Shown piece by piece: positions 1 through 8,647 of a stretch of 51,700 nt of DNA. Source of the DNA: Paludibacteraceae bacterium (lineage in GTDB: Bacteria > Bacteroidota > Bacteroidia > Bacteroidales > Paludibacteraceae); NCBI GenBank assembly GCA_018056165.1, contig JAGPGD010000012.1, positions 1 to 51,700 of the forward strand, given 5' to 3'. Every line of letters begins with the position of its first letter. The stretch's first letter is position 1. The translations under genes and the position numbers were made by a program. The notes below the pieces were generated by a model. It was not told where the DNA came from, made no database searches, and saw only the letters and a program-made list of their open reading frames with translations.

Positions 1-277
1 CGGAAATAGACGTATCTTTCGTCTTTCCCGTTTGCTCCTTTGCGATGTTTTATTACCGGCTTTAGAAACATGTGGCAAAGTTGAACATTTTCTCGCCAAT
101 TATAAAAAAGCTGGGTGCCACACAATGGCACTTTTTCTTTCTCTACTCAAAAATTTAAAGTAAATTAACCTCACAGAGCCAATTTCTTGCGGAAAAACGG
201 TCTGTTTCAGTAGAAAAGTATCTAAATTTTGATTATTATTAACAATCAGGGAACGGATACTCTGCAATGTGGGTTAA
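1..277 (+). mobile_element. Right end of an insertion sequence, probably IS1380 family, cut by the window edge
   Basis: The segment holds the 3' end of an open frame, about 100 non-coding bases, and a terminal repeat at 262-273 (CTGCAATGTGGG) directly followed by TTAA (274-277). The reverse complement of 262-280 occurs perfectly at 51573-51591, at the other edge of the window, again next to TTAA. IS1380 elements are known to duplicate TTAA on insertion and have ends starting with CC; both fit. The family call is inference because most of the transposase lies outside the window. Confidence 0.6.
2..163 (+). CDS. C-terminal end of a probable transposase (partial)
   Basis: An open frame enters from the window edge and ends at TAA 161-163, giving 53 residues, basic and rich in Leu, starting GNRRIFRLSRLLL and ending LSLLKNLK. 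No catalytic motif is included, so the protein family cannot be read from the sequence. Its position about 100 bases inside a TTAA-flanked terminal repeat is what points to a transposase, possibly IS1380 type. The last codons contain a small perfect hairpin (GTGCCA-CACAA-TGGCAC at 114-130). Confidence 0.45.
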   Translation, partial: GNRRIFRLSRLLLCDVLLPALETCGKVEHFLANYKKAGCHTMALFLSLLKNLK

Positions 278-297
278 AATTGAAAAAAATATTTGCA

Positions 298-468
298 ACG
301 TAAATTCAAGTAATTAATGCAACTTTTTCAGGGGAAATAAAAGGTAAAGGAAAATTATTTTTCAAGACAAAGGAGAAAAAAAGACGTAAATTCAAGTAAT
401 TAATGCAACTTTTTCAGGGGAAATAAAAGATAAAGAAAAATTATTTTTCAAGACAAAGGAGAAAAAAG
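298..468 (+). repeat. Tandem duplication (about 86 bp x 2) of the IS30 left end
   Basis: The block at 298-383 is repeated at 384-468 with only two G-to-A differences and one A fewer in a homopolymer. Each block carries the IS30 left terminal repeat (304-328 and 390-414, starting ATTCAAGTAATTAATGCAAC) and the following leader. The same sequence occurs at the left end of the other IS30 copy (15633-15657, minus) and of a remnant (29593-29617, minus). The outer copy looks like a solo end left by an earlier insertion or a slipped duplication. Confidence 0.9.
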
Positions 469-1513
469 AGTATTTCCCCTTTGCCCTGATGGAATAAATG
501 CTTTACTTTGGTCTCTTCCCCTTAAAAAGTTACAAAGATGAAACATTTAACCGTAGAACAAAGGTACGAAATCTGGGCAATGGTACAACAAGGATGGAAA
601 CAAAAAGAAATAGCATTAGCTATCGGAAAAGATAAATCGGTTGTATCGCGTGAACTAAAGCGTAATTGCGATAATCGAGACAGGGAATATAGAGCAGATT
701 TGGCACAACGCAAATACGAAAGCAGGCAGAAGAATAAACGTAAACATATCCGTTTTACAGAAGAAGTAAAATAATATGTAGATGAATGTCTTGCAAAGGA
801 TTTCAGTCCTGAACAGATAGCAGAAAGAGCCAACGTAGATGGAAGAATATATGTTATTCCTAAACGTATTTATATGTGTGGAAAGATAAGAATGAAGAAG
901 GTAATCTTTTACTCATTTGCGACACAAAGGATGTAAATACCAAAAACGAAGAAATGCAAAAGATACCAGAGGTATTATTAAAGATAGAGTGGATATAGGT
1001 CAACGACCTGAGATTGTTGCTAAGAAAGAAAGATGGGGTAAACTGAAAATAGATACCCTGATAGAACAAAATCATAAAGGAGTTTTGCTAATGATCAACG
1101 ACAGGGTAAGTAGTTATGTTATAATTGAAAAACTCAATGGCAAAGATGCCAAAGAACTTGCTGAAAAGGTCATAGAACGATTGTCTTCCTATAAGAAAAG
1201 GATTCATACGATCACCTCCGATAACGGTAAGGAGTTTGCCGAACATAAAATGATCAGCTCAGAATTGAAAGTGGAATTCTTTTTTGCTAAACCCTATCAT
1301 TCATGGGAAAGAGGAGCTAATGAAAATACAAACGGACTTATTCGTCAGTATTTTCCTAAAAAAACTTCTTTTGAAAATCTTTCTGATCAGGATATAAAGC
1401 GAGTAGAAGATATTTTGAACAACAGACCAAGAAAAAAATTAAATTTCTTAACACCAAATGAATTTTTATTACGAAATTTGTCTAACCAAAAAGTTGCATT
1501 TGTGACTTGAATT
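390..1513 (+). mobile_element. IS30-family insertion sequence, copy 1, inactive
   Basis: The element is about 1.12 kb, bounded by imperfect inverted repeats: left ATTCAAGTAATTAATGCAAC (from 390) and right, on the minus strand from 1513, ATTCAAGTCACAAATGCAAC. It encloses one transposase gene interrupted by a stop and a frameshift. Between the left end and the gene lies an imperfect hairpin region (about 450-495) that may block transcription entering from outside. A second, inverted copy lies at 14513-15657. I could not assign a clear target duplication. Confidence 0.88.
538..1510 (+). pseudogene. IS30-family transposase, disrupted
   Basis: The first 78 codons encode the N-terminal HTH region (MKHLTVEQRYEIWAM, then IALAIGKDKSVVSRELKRN), typical of IS30. 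A TAA at 772-774 replaces a CAA (Gln) codon present in copy 2. After that stop the original frame continues to about residue 120 (ECLAKDFSPEQIAERAN) and is then lost by a frameshift near 890-920. The remaining 3' part (917-1510) carries the DDE integrase core: KIDTLI for the first Asp, ITSDNGKEFA for the second, and SWERGANENTNGLIRQYFPK with the catalytic Glu. The stop coincides with the right terminal repeat. Without both repairs no full-length transposase can be made. Confidence 0.93.
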
Positions 1514-1570
1514 CAGCTTATAAAAAATCAGTTCGAAATCGTTTATTTTTACATAAATTTGTATTTAGCC

Positions 1571-2731
1571 TTAAAGATCAGCATCCATAGCTCTATTAAT
1601 TAAGCTTATACCAGCTATTATAAAAGGTAAACTCATATTAAAATAGGTAATGTCATATCCAGAGTCAAACAATAAATCTGCAAAATTTTCATTCGCCAAT
1701 CGAAATAAAAAATTAATTGCAACTAAGATAAATAATGAGAAAGAAATGAAAATGATAATTTTATAAAAATTATTTTTTGCTTTAAACGAAAAGTATATTG
1801 CTAATGCTATTATAATTATAATATCAATTCCAAAACCTTGTCTTGTTTGTAATATAAATGGATTATGATTAGTTAAAAATAAAGTTTTATAATCCCATAA
1901 AACAAAAGGTAAAAAAGATAAAATAAAAGTGACCAATCCTGAAACAATAAAAAGTATTTTCTTTTTTAAATTTATTGTCCAGAATTCATAAAAAAAATAT
2001 AAGAATAAAGGAAGAAATACAGATAATCTGGTAGACATAAATAAGCCACAAACGATTCCCAAGCTAATTGTATTGTTTTGAAGATTAAAATTCTTTTTTT
2101 GTATAATCAGTAAAGCAATAAAAACCACAAAAAAATTATACATTAGATCGCTTCTTACTGAGACTTCATACCAAAAAGCAGGAGATAAAGCCATAAGGGA
2201 AAGAAAAGTAAATGTTACTTTGTTTGAATTAGAATACCATTTTACACATAAAATCAAACAGACAAAACAAAAAATCATGCAAAGTCCCACATCTCCTAAT
2301 AAATAAAAAGGTATGTGAAAAATTTGCCAAACGGGGAATGGAGAACCATATCCTCCTAAATGAGTGTTAGCAGAGTAAGGTGATTTACCTTTAAATAAGT
2401 TAGATAGAAAATTATTAATTGCTGACCATCTATCAACTTTAAGTGTTAATGGATTGATTTTTATTTGAATAAAAATAATTAAAGCCAAACTAATTATGAG
2501 AAGAGAAATCAGAAAAAACTTTAAAAGTTTATCTTTTTTCTGGAGTTTTTGGTTTATAATGAAAAAAGTTAATATAAATAAAATATAAATAAAAAAAACG
2601 ATAAGAGAATCAACAAAATTAAATCGTCTTATATATTTAAAAATAAATAAACCATTTATAATAAGATATATGATGCAAAGAAGTAATGTTTTACCGTTAT
2701 ATTTATAATTTTTGGTGATTAAATTATTCAT
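1571..2731 (-). CDS. Polytopic membrane glycosyltransferase, GT-C/GT87-like (putative)
   Basis: This 386-residue protein is almost entirely hydrophobic, with around ten predicted membrane segments starting at residue 14. A loop near residues 112-135 (FKGKSPYSANTHLGGYGSPF) resembles the G-x-(S/D)-P-Y...P-P region of GT-C lipid-linked-sugar glycosyltransferases of the DUF2029/GT87 group. Those enzymes act at the inner membrane and use polyprenyl-phosphate sugars as donors. No acceptor or sugar can be predicted. It is a single gene between the IS30 copy and a long AT-rich gap. Wzy-like polymerases and uncharacterised membrane proteins are alternatives. Confidence 0.55.
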   Translation of the reverse strand: MNNLITKNYKYNGKTLLLCIIYLIINGLFIFKYIRRFNFVDSLIVFFIYILFILTFFIINQKLQKKDKLLKFFLISLLIISLALIIFIQIKINPLTLKVDRWSAINNFLSNLFKGKSPYSANTHLGGYGSPFPVWQIFHIPFYLLGDVGLCMIFCFVCLILCVKWYSNSNKVTFTFLSLMALSPAFWYEVSVRSDLMYNFFVVFIALLIIQKKNFNLQNNTISLGIVCGLFMSTRLSVFLPLFLYFFYEFWTINLKKKILFIVSGLVTFILSFLPFVLWDYKTLFLTNHNPFILQTRQGFGIDIIIIIALAIYFSFKAKNNFYKIIIFISFSLFILVAINFLFRLANENFADLLFDSGYDITYFNMSLPFIIAGISLINRAMDADL

Positions 2732-3149
2732 AATTTCGATTGAAATTTATTTTTTTGATTTTCATTTTTTTCAAAAAATCGATGCTAATACAGATAATTT
2801 TAATAATGAGAAAATGAACACAAGGAGGTAAGAGGATATCACAAAACAATTAGCCTTATTTAAGTATTAGTCAAGCAATTGTTCCGTATAATGCTTAAAT
2901 ATTTTAAAAGATATGACAACTTTTAAGAAAATATTTATCAAATAATTAAAAAACTTCTGATATCTTTTAAAATTATAAAAAGTTGTTTTAATTTAATATT
3001 ACATAAGGACTCCTTGTTATTTATTGACATGAAACAATTCATTTCTAACGACATCATGTAAAGCATCATTCAGTTAATAAAATAGTTATCAATTAAATTT
3101 TTCTTTTATTCGAGTAATTCACAAAAAGTATTTTATTTTTTACGTTTAT
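2732..3149. other. Non-coding AT-rich gap of about 420 bp
   Basis: No convincing open frame. The main content is a pair of interleaved inverted repeats at 2901-2986, listed separately. The rest is A/T runs without a recognisable tRNA, riboswitch or IS end. Both neighbours are transcribed on the minus strand, so this gap lies downstream of porZ and upstream of the GT-C gene and should hold that gene's promoter. Confidence 0.6.
2901..2986. repeat. Interleaved inverted repeats (pseudoknot-like topology)
   Basis: Arm A (2901-2914, ATTTTAAAAGATAT) is perfectly complementary to 2960-2973. Arm B (2916-2924, ACAACTTTT) is perfectly complementary to 2978-2986. The order A-B-A'-B' means both stems can only form together as a pseudoknot, or they alternate. 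It may be a structured RNA, the 3' region of the porZ transcript, or the decayed end of a small mobile element. The A/T-rich composition raises the chance-match rate. Confidence 0.5.
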
Positions 3150-5483
3150 TTAATTTATTACTAAAATTTTCGTAATAGCACTTTGACTCCCATCGGAATT
3201 GGTACAAATAACCAGGTAAATTCCTGTGCTCACTTTACGTCCGTGCACATCTTTTCCATCCCAGGTGGCAATGCTACCATTCGATATGGTTTCACAAATC
3301 AAATTACCATTCAAATCAGTAATTTTAACATGTGATTTATCTACCAATCCAGTAATGGTAATAACACCCTTATAATTTTCACGCACTGGATTGGGATAAG
3401 CGTAAACATCGCCAAAAGTATCACCCGCTTCAGCAGCGTCACTTTGATAAGAAATAATGCCATTACCTGTTCCGAAAAAAACTTCTCCTGTTACGGGATT
3501 AATAGCGATGGAAAGAATGGTATTAGATAATAAAGGACTATTTAAAGTAGTAAAATGATGAATAGTTTCCTGTCCATTTTCAGACATTAAGTAAACACCC
3601 GATGATTCAGTCCCAATCCATTTACGATTAGCTCCATCTATGGCTATAGCTTTTACTTTCTCATCTGCCAGCAAATAGTCAGCAAGATTGGTTCCATCAT
3701 TACGAGGAATTTTTACACGAGAAGCCATAAATTCAGAAGAATTAAAAGCATTGGTGGGATTATAAAAAAGCAAAGGTCCCATATCTGTTCCTACCCAAAC
3801 GACACCGTTTTTATCTTGAGTAAGACAGTAATAAGAGGTTGGAGTGATTTTTTCATCAGGAGTTTGGAAAGAAGAATAAAAAATAGATTTGTCATCATTT
3901 TGGTCATCCAACGTGCCATTGTCGTCAAAAATGCAAATCCCAGGCGCTGAACGTACCGATAAAACCCATTTCTGTTGCGTTTTTTGTTTTAATATCATTA
4001 ATTCTCCTAATGTTTCTTTTGATAATAAAGAAGGATAGGTTAACTTTGACCAGGTACCATCTGGTTTTCTAAATTTTATTCCATTTAACACGAGTGAATT
4101 TGTAAACCAAACATTTCCTTCTGTATCAAAAACTCCTCCATCCATTCGCATATAAAGATAAGCACTATTAGGATTATCAGGGAAAATAGTTTCAATCGTA
4201 CTGTTGTTAAAATTAAACCAAGCAGCAAATTGATTATTTTTAAACTCATAAACTCCTGTTCCATAAGATGGAATATAAAAATGAGAAGGATCAGCTGGGT
4301 CTATGGCAATATCCATAAAATCAAGCACGCTTTTACCAGTTTGAGCCTCGATATCTTTTCCATCAATGTTTGTCCATAAACCATTTTCATAAATCATAAC
4401 GTAACCTGGCTGGTTATTTTGAGCAGACCATCGCCCACCAGGAACTACAAAAAGTTTCTGACCCGAAAAACGCATTTTCCAAGGAATGTTTACCGCCGGT
4501 CCTGAAGGTTTATAAGTAGAAATAATAGGCGTTCCACCACTATTTTCTTGATAGGAAACGACTCCTTGACTGTTTGCAGCAAGCCAATATAAATTGTTGT
4601 TGGTATCATATTCCACATCTAAAATTTTTCCTAATCCGCTTATTGTTTTAAAATTCATTGCCTCATCAACTACATAAACATTAGTGGTAGTATAAATTAT
4701 CATTTTCCCATTAGAAACGCTCAAATTGGTAGCTGTAATTTCGGAATAAAAAGTTGTCCATAAATTGTTGCTATCTTTTTTGTAAATTTTGTTATTTCGG
4801 AGAATAAAAAGTTGACCGGCAAACGAAACAATAGCTTGAAAATTGCCACTTCCCGGTATAGTATTGTCAATGGTCCAGAATTGGTAATTCACTAAATTTG
4901 GTTCATTGACAGAAGCCTGATATATAGCATCTTCTGTTAAAGCATAAATATAACCATTAGAAACTGTTGTAGCCAAAACTTTTACTTCTGAAGCATTTGG
5001 ACCAATGTAATAAGTATCAGCAATCTCATTTTTCTGAATATTGACTACGATGATGCCAAAATTTGTAGATAAAAATGCTTTATTACCATAAAAATAAATA
5101 TGATTGATTTGTTTATCCGAAATTTGGGGTTTATTATATAAATCAGAAATATTGATAATGCCACCTGATCCCATAATATCCATATTGCCATTGGCATATA
5201 CAATGAGTAATTGTTTAGAAATATTATCATATTCAAAATTTCCAACTACATTATCATGAAGTCCAGAAATTTTACTATAAAGTTCTATGCTTCCATCTCG
5301 TTTATCTACTGAAAATAAAGCATTATCTCCTGTTGCATAAATTTTATCATCAGATTGAGCAATTCTGGAAATACTATTATAAGCAAGATGGGTTCTCCAT
5401 TTACCCATAGCTAAATTCTCAGCCTTTAGCATTTTACAAAAAACTGACAATAGTAAGAAAAGGAAAATTGTATTTTTTTTCAT
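3150..5483 (-). CDS. porZ: Type IX secretion system protein PorZ
   Basis: The 777-residue protein starts with a signal peptide (MKKNTIFLFLLLSVFCKMLKA). The mature start (GKWRTHLAYNSISRIAQ) and the following blades match the two beta-propeller domains of PorZ, including 'YATGDNALFSVDKRDGSIE' and the later 'VWVGTDMGPLLFYNP' and 'NRKWIGTESSGVYL' repeats. The last 80 or so residues form a T9SS C-terminal domain: VYAYPNPV, then VKITDLNGNL, then GRKVSTGIYL. Length is like the Porphyromonas gingivalis protein. PorZ sits on the cell surface with the sortase PorU and in P. gingivalis delivers anionic LPS to it. The gene follows rdgB on the same strand with about 100 bases between. The organism should therefore have a T9SS. 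Confidence 0.9.
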   Translation of the reverse strand: MKKNTIFLFLLLSVFCKMLKAENLAMGKWRTHLAYNSISRIAQSDDKIYATGDNALFSVDKRDGSIELYSKISGLHDNVVGNFEYDNISKQLLIVYANGNMDIMGSGGIINISDLYNKPQISDKQINHIYFYGNKAFLSTNFGIIVVNIQKNEIADTYYIGPNASEVKVLATTVSNGYIYALTEDAIYQASVNEPNLVNYQFWTIDNTIPGSGNFQAIVSFAGQLFILRNNKIYKKDSNNLWTTFYSEITATNLSVSNGKMIIYTTTNVYVVDEAMNFKTISGLGKILDVEYDTNNNLYWLAANSQGVVSYQENSGGTPIISTYKPSGPAVNIPWKMRFSGQKLFVVPGGRWSAQNNQPGYVMIYENGLWTNIDGKDIEAQTGKSVLDFMDIAIDPADPSHFYIPSYGTGVYEFKNNQFAAWFNFNNSTIETIFPDNPNSAYLYMRMDGGVFDTEGNVWFTNSLVLNGIKFRKPDGTWSKLTYPSLLSKETLGELMILKQKTQQKWVLSVRSAPGICIFDDNGTLDDQNDDKSIFYSSFQTPDEKITPTSYYCLTQDKNGVVWVGTDMGPLLFYNPTNAFNSSEFMASRVKIPRNDGTNLADYLLADEKVKAIAIDGANRKWIGTESSGVYLMSENGQETIHHFTTLNSPLLSNTILSIAINPVTGEVFFGTGNGIISYQSDAAEAGDTFGDVYAYPNPVRENYKGVITITGLVDKSHVKITDLNGNLICETISNGSIATWDGKDVHGRKVSTGIYLVICTNSDGSQSAITKILVIN

Positions 5484-5575
5484 TTTAATGATATGAGCTA
5501 ATTAAGTGAATAATTTTCAATGAGTTTTATTATGTATAAACAATTTTTTGTTTGATTTATTTTGCGATAGCTCTA

Positions 5576-5583
5576 CAAAAATA
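5576..5583 (-). promoter_or_regulatory. Possible -7 element for porZ
   Basis: On the minus strand this reads TATTTTTG, an exact fit to the Bacteroidota -7 consensus TAnnTTTG. It lies just beyond the rdgB stop and about 90 bases before the porZ start. No good TTTG -33 box is present at the expected spacing, so rdgB-porZ cotranscription is equally possible. Confidence 0.4.
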
Positions 5584-5584
5584 T

Positions 5585-6169
5585 TTAGTAATTGATTTTT
5601 TCAAGAAAATCACTAAGTCTTTTCAAAGCCAATGCTCGATGACTAATCTGGTTTTTTTCTTCAGCAGTTAGTTCTGCAAAAGTTCTGGTGAAACCTTCAG
5701 GAATAAATATCGGATCATAACCAAAACCACCGTTGCCACGAGGTTCTTCACTGATAATTCCTTTTACTTTTCCTTCAAAAAAATATTTTTTCCCTTCCAA
5801 TATTAAAACAATCACTGTTCTAAAACAGGCGGATCGATTGGTTTGATGAGTCATTAAGTTCAATACCTTTTTTCTGTTTTCATAGGAATTATGTCCTTCA
5901 CCAGCGTAACGGGCAGAAAAAACACCGGGTTCGCCTCCAAGAGCTTCAATTTCCAAACCTGTGTCATCAGCAAAACAATTGAGCCCATATTTTTCGTATA
6001 TGTATTTTGCTTTGAGTAACGCATTTCCTTCTAAAGTGTCAGCCGTTTCTGGAATTTCTTCAAAGAAACCAAGATCACTCAAACTTACAATTTTGATAGA
6101 AGGCGATAAAATGGCTCTTACTTCTTCCACTTTATGTGGATTATTCGTTACAAAAACAAATGGTTTCAC
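5585..6169 (-). CDS. rdgB: Non-canonical purine NTP pyrophosphatase (XTP/dITP/ITP hydrolase)
   Basis: A 194-residue HAM1/RdgB-family protein. It hydrolyses XTP, dITP and ITP to monophosphates plus pyrophosphate, keeping deaminated purines out of DNA and RNA. Family motifs are all present: [13 protein letters not shown] at the N-terminus (substrate loop), [20 protein letters not shown] (catalytic Asp), FGYDPIF, and [10 protein letters not shown] at the C-terminus. Length is normal. The start at 6169 places the TNN motif at residues 8-10, as usual. It is cytoplasmic, divergent from the symporter gene at 6344 and upstream of porZ. Confidence 0.95.
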   Translation of the reverse strand: MKPFVFVTNNPHKVEEVRAILSPSIKIVSLSDLGFFEEIPETADTLEGNALLKAKYIYEKYGLNCFADDTGLEIEALGGEPGVFSARYAGEGHNSYENRKKVLNLMTHQTNRSACFRTVIVLILEGKKYFFEGKVKGIISEEPRGNGGFGYDPIFIPEGFTRTFAELTAEEKNQISHRALALKRLSDFLEKINY

Positions 6170-6195
6170 TATTTTCTTTCTTTAACTACTTTCTG

Positions 6196-6203
6196 CAAAG
6201 ATA
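6196..6203 (-). promoter_or_regulatory. Possible -7 element for rdgB
   Basis: Reads TATCTTTG on the minus strand, matching TAnnTTTG. It ends 27 bases before the rdgB start, so a short leader results. The -33 box is not recognisable. Confidence 0.5.
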
Positions 6204-6286
6204 ATAAATTTGTATAATTTAAAATGTCAGTATTTTTATATTATATTTTGGATTTCCCCTTTCTTCTTATACTCAATAAATTTCAT

Positions 6287-6294
6287 TATTTTTG
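6287..6294 (+). promoter_or_regulatory. Possible -7 element for the symporter gene
   Basis: TATTTTTG matches the Bacteroidota -7 consensus, about 50 bases before the start codon at 6344. The -33 position carries only a weak TTTC-like match. Confidence 0.45.
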
Positions 6295-6343
6295 TGACAA
6301 TTTTTTAAGGTAACCAAATTAAAGAGTACATTTTTCATTTTTT

Positions 6344-7693
6344 ATGACAAGGAAAGAAAAAGTCTTTTTTGATAAATTAGGAATTGTTACTGCTGCTACA
6401 GGCTCTGCTGTAGGATTAGGAAATATCTGGCGATTCCCTTATTTGTTAGGGCAATCGGGAGGTGGTGCTTTTTTAGTGGTTTATTTGATATGTGTTATAT
6501 TTCTCGGATTACCAGTGATGATTTCAGAATTTTCTATTGGCAGAATGGCTCAAGCCAATGCAGTTACTTCTTTTCGTAGTCTGGCACCCAATAAAAAATG
6601 GTGGCTTATTGGTGTAATGGGAGTATTATCGGCTTTTTTTATACTTGGTTTTTATATGGTGGTTTCTGGATGGACACTGGAATATATAGTTCAAGCCATT
6701 ACCAATTCTTTTGCCAATCAAAATGTAGCAGATTTGAGTCAAGCTTTCACTGATTTTAGCACGAATACGTGGCGACCGCTGATTTGGATTGTAGTATTTA
6801 CATCGATTAATTGTGCTATTGTAATCGCAGGAGTAAAAAAGGGAATTGAAAAAACTACCAAGTTTTTAATGCCTCTTTTGTTTATTATTATTATCGCTTT
6901 AGGAATACGTTCTGTTACGTTGCCCAGAGGTATAGATGGTTTGAATTTTTTGTTCAAATTTGAATTTGATAAAATTACTTCCAAAGTAATTTTAAATGCA
7001 ATGGGACAGGCTTTCTTTTCATTAAGTTTGGGAATGGGTTGCATGATTACGTATGGTTCTTATATGAATAAAAGTAATAATTTAAGTCGAACTGCACTTG
7101 AAATAACGTTACTGGACACTTTGGTTGCTATTCTGGCTTCCGTTGCAATATTTCCTGCTGTTTTTTCCTTTGGCATTGATCCTACGCAAGGACCACAATT
7201 AGTATTTATCACACTTCCTAATGTTTTTCCAAAAATGCCGGGCGGATATATTTGGGCAATTTTATTTTTTGTTTTACTGGCTTTAGCTGCTTTGACTTCC
7301 ATTATTTCGCTATTAGAAGTAATTGTGGCTTATTTGAATGAAGAGTTCAATATGAGCAGGAAAACTGCTGCTATTGGCTCATCCGTATTGATATTTATAT
7401 TGGCTATTCTGTCTTCTTTTTCAATGGGAATATGGAAAAATGTACATATATTTGGATTGAATTTCTTTGATCTTTTTGATAGCGTTACTGCAAAAATTCT
7501 ATTACCAACTGGAGGATTCTTTATTGCTTTATTTACTGGCTGGGTAATAGATAAAAAGAAATTACAACTTGAATTGAGTAACGAAGGGAAATATAAAGTA
7601 CCATTTTTAAATGTCTACTTGTTTTTAGTTCGCTATATTGCACCGATTGCTATTTTAATGATATTTCTTGATCAAGTTGGCTTGTTTAATTGA
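6344..7693 (+). CDS. Sodium-dependent transporter of the NSS (SNF) family
   Basis: This 449-residue protein has 11-12 hydrophobic segments. The first contains the NSS signature (ATGSAVGLGNIWRFPYLLGQ) followed by GGGAFLVVYL and PVMISEFSIGR, the unwound TM1 region that binds Na+ and substrate in LeuT. Prokaryotic NSS members import amino acids with sodium across the inner membrane; the substrate here cannot be read from sequence. Length fits the shorter bacterial subgroup. It stands alone, divergent from rdgB, with lolD 73 bases downstream on the same strand. Confidence 0.92.
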   Translation: MTRKEKVFFDKLGIVTAATGSAVGLGNIWRFPYLLGQSGGGAFLVVYLICVIFLGLPVMISEFSIGRMAQANAVTSFRSLAPNKKWWLIGVMGVLSAFFILGFYMVVSGWTLEYIVQAITNSFANQNVADLSQAFTDFSTNTWRPLIWIVVFTSINCAIVIAGVKKGIEKTTKFLMPLLFIIIIALGIRSVTLPRGIDGLNFLFKFEFDKITSKVILNAMGQAFFSLSLGMGCMITYGSYMNKSNNLSRTALEITLLDTLVAILASVAIFPAVFSFGIDPTQGPQLVFITLPNVFPKMPGGYIWAILFFVLLALAALTSIISLLEVIVAYLNEEFNMSRKTAAIGSSVLIFILAILSSFSMGIWKNVHIFGLNFFDLFDSVTAKILLPTGGFFIALFTGWVIDKKKLQLELSNEGKYKVPFLNVYLFLVRYIAPIAILMIFLDQVGLFN

Positions 7694-7738
7694 GTAAAAT
7701 TGTAAAGATTTGGTTTTATTCTTGAAAATAAATTTTTC

Positions 7739-7746
7739 TATTTTTG
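7739..7746 (+). promoter_or_regulatory. Possible -7 element for lolD
   Basis: TATTTTTG, a full match to TAnnTTTG, lies 20 bases before the lolD start. The -33 region has only T-rich sequence, so strength is uncertain. Confidence 0.45.
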
Positions 7747-7766
7747 GTTGTTAAAGTCTGAATTTT

Positions 7767-8522
7767 ATGAATTCTTCTTCAAATATTGATTTTCAATCTT
7801 TGCAAAACAATAAAATAATTATTGCAAAAAATATCCATAAAAGTTTTGGTAATCTTGAAGTATTAAAAGGTGTTGATTTATCAGTAAATGAAGGAGAAGT
7901 AATTGCAATTGTCGGCCCAAGCGGTGCTGGTAAAACTACTTTATTGCAAATTCTTGGTACGATTGACAAGCCGAATGAAGGTAAAGTTATTGTAAATGGC
8001 ATTGATGTTGCCAAATTAAATGAAAGAGAATTATCTGTTTTTCGTAATCAACAAATTGGATTCATTTTTCAATTTCATCAATTGTTACCTGAATTTACTG
8101 CTCTTGAAAATGTGATGATTCCAGCTTTGATTGCAAAAAAGGATGCTAAAGAAACTGTAAAAAGAGCAAAAGAAATTCTAAGTGAGTTACAATTGGCAGA
8201 CCGAATGGAACATAAACCAAATGAATTGTCAGGAGGAGAAAGACAACGTGTGGCAGTGGCTCGAGCTCTGATGAACCAGCCTTCAGTAATTTTGGCTGAT
8301 GAACCATCAGGCAGTTTGGATTCAAAAAACAAAATTGAATTGCATCAATTGTTGTTTGATTTACGAGCAAAGTTTGGACTGACAATTGTTATTGTAACAC
8401 ACGATAAAGAATTAGCAAAATTAACTGACAGAGTAATTGAACTCAAAGATGGGATGATCCAAAATGTAAATAACAATGGGAAAGTAGTCCTGCCGGGAAT
8501 CGAACCCGAATCTAAAGTTTAG
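7767..8522 (+). CDS. lolD: ABC transporter ATPase, LolD-like (lipoprotein release)
   Basis: A 251-residue ATP-binding subunit. Walker A is [12 protein letters not shown], the Q-loop region [19 protein letters not shown] is typical of LolD/MacB-type ATPases, the signature is [15 protein letters not shown], and Walker B is [13 protein letters not shown]. LolD powers extraction of outer-membrane lipoproteins from the inner membrane with LolC/LolE, which are not nearby. The protein is about 20 residues longer than usual. After the normal end ([10 protein letters not shown]) the frame continues and its last 12 codons plus the stop are the antisense of the tRNA-Arg gene at 8485-8556. The tail is probably non-functional. 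FtsE/MacB-type roles are less likely. Confidence 0.85.
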   Translation: MNSSSNIDFQSLQNNKIIIAKNIHKSFGNLEVLKGVDLSVNEGEVIAIVGPSGAGKTTLLQILGTIDKPNEGKVIVNGIDVAKLNERELSVFRNQQIGFIFQFHQLLPEFTALENVMIPALIAKKDAKETVKRAKEILSELQLADRMEHKPNELSGGERQRVAVARALMNQPSVILADEPSGSLDSKNKIELHQLLFDLRAKFGLTIVIVTHDKELAKLTDRVIELKDGMIQNVNNNGKVVLPGIEPESKV

Positions 8523-8556
8523 GAAACTTTTGTTCTATCCATTGAACTACAGGACC
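8485..8556 (-). tRNA. tRNA-Arg (anticodon CCU)
   Basis: The minus strand folds into a complete cloverleaf of 72 nt. The acceptor stem GGTCCTG pairs with CAGGACT (first pair G-U). The D arm is GTTC/GAAC. The anticodon stem AAAGT/ACTTT encloses TTCCTAA, giving anticodon CCT. The T arm holds the invariant TTCGATT loop. The discriminator is A and no CCA is encoded. It reads the rare AGG codon. The 3' half lies over the end of lolD on the other strand. Confidence 0.95.
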
Positions 8557-8573
8557 TTTTTGGGAAAGTAGTG

Positions 8574-8604
8574 CAAAATTACGTTTTTTTAATGAGAGAG
8601 AAAA
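8574..8604 (-). promoter_or_regulatory. Promoter of the tRNA-Arg gene
   Basis: On the minus strand TAATTTTG (8574-8581) fits the TAnnTTTG -7 element. A TTTT (one mismatch to TTTG) precedes it by 19 bases. Transcription would start about a dozen bases before the mature tRNA 5' end at 8556. Confidence 0.6.
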
Positions 8605-8647
8605 GCATTCTATCCTATTTTGAAACCATTGTATAAGGTTAAATTTT

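Noticed and set aside
772..774. Possible reassignment of TAA to glutamine, suggested by several CAA-to-TAA changes
   Set aside because: All such cases are in insertion-sequence genes that also carry other damage. The intact host genes use TAA as a normal stop and none has internal TAA codons.
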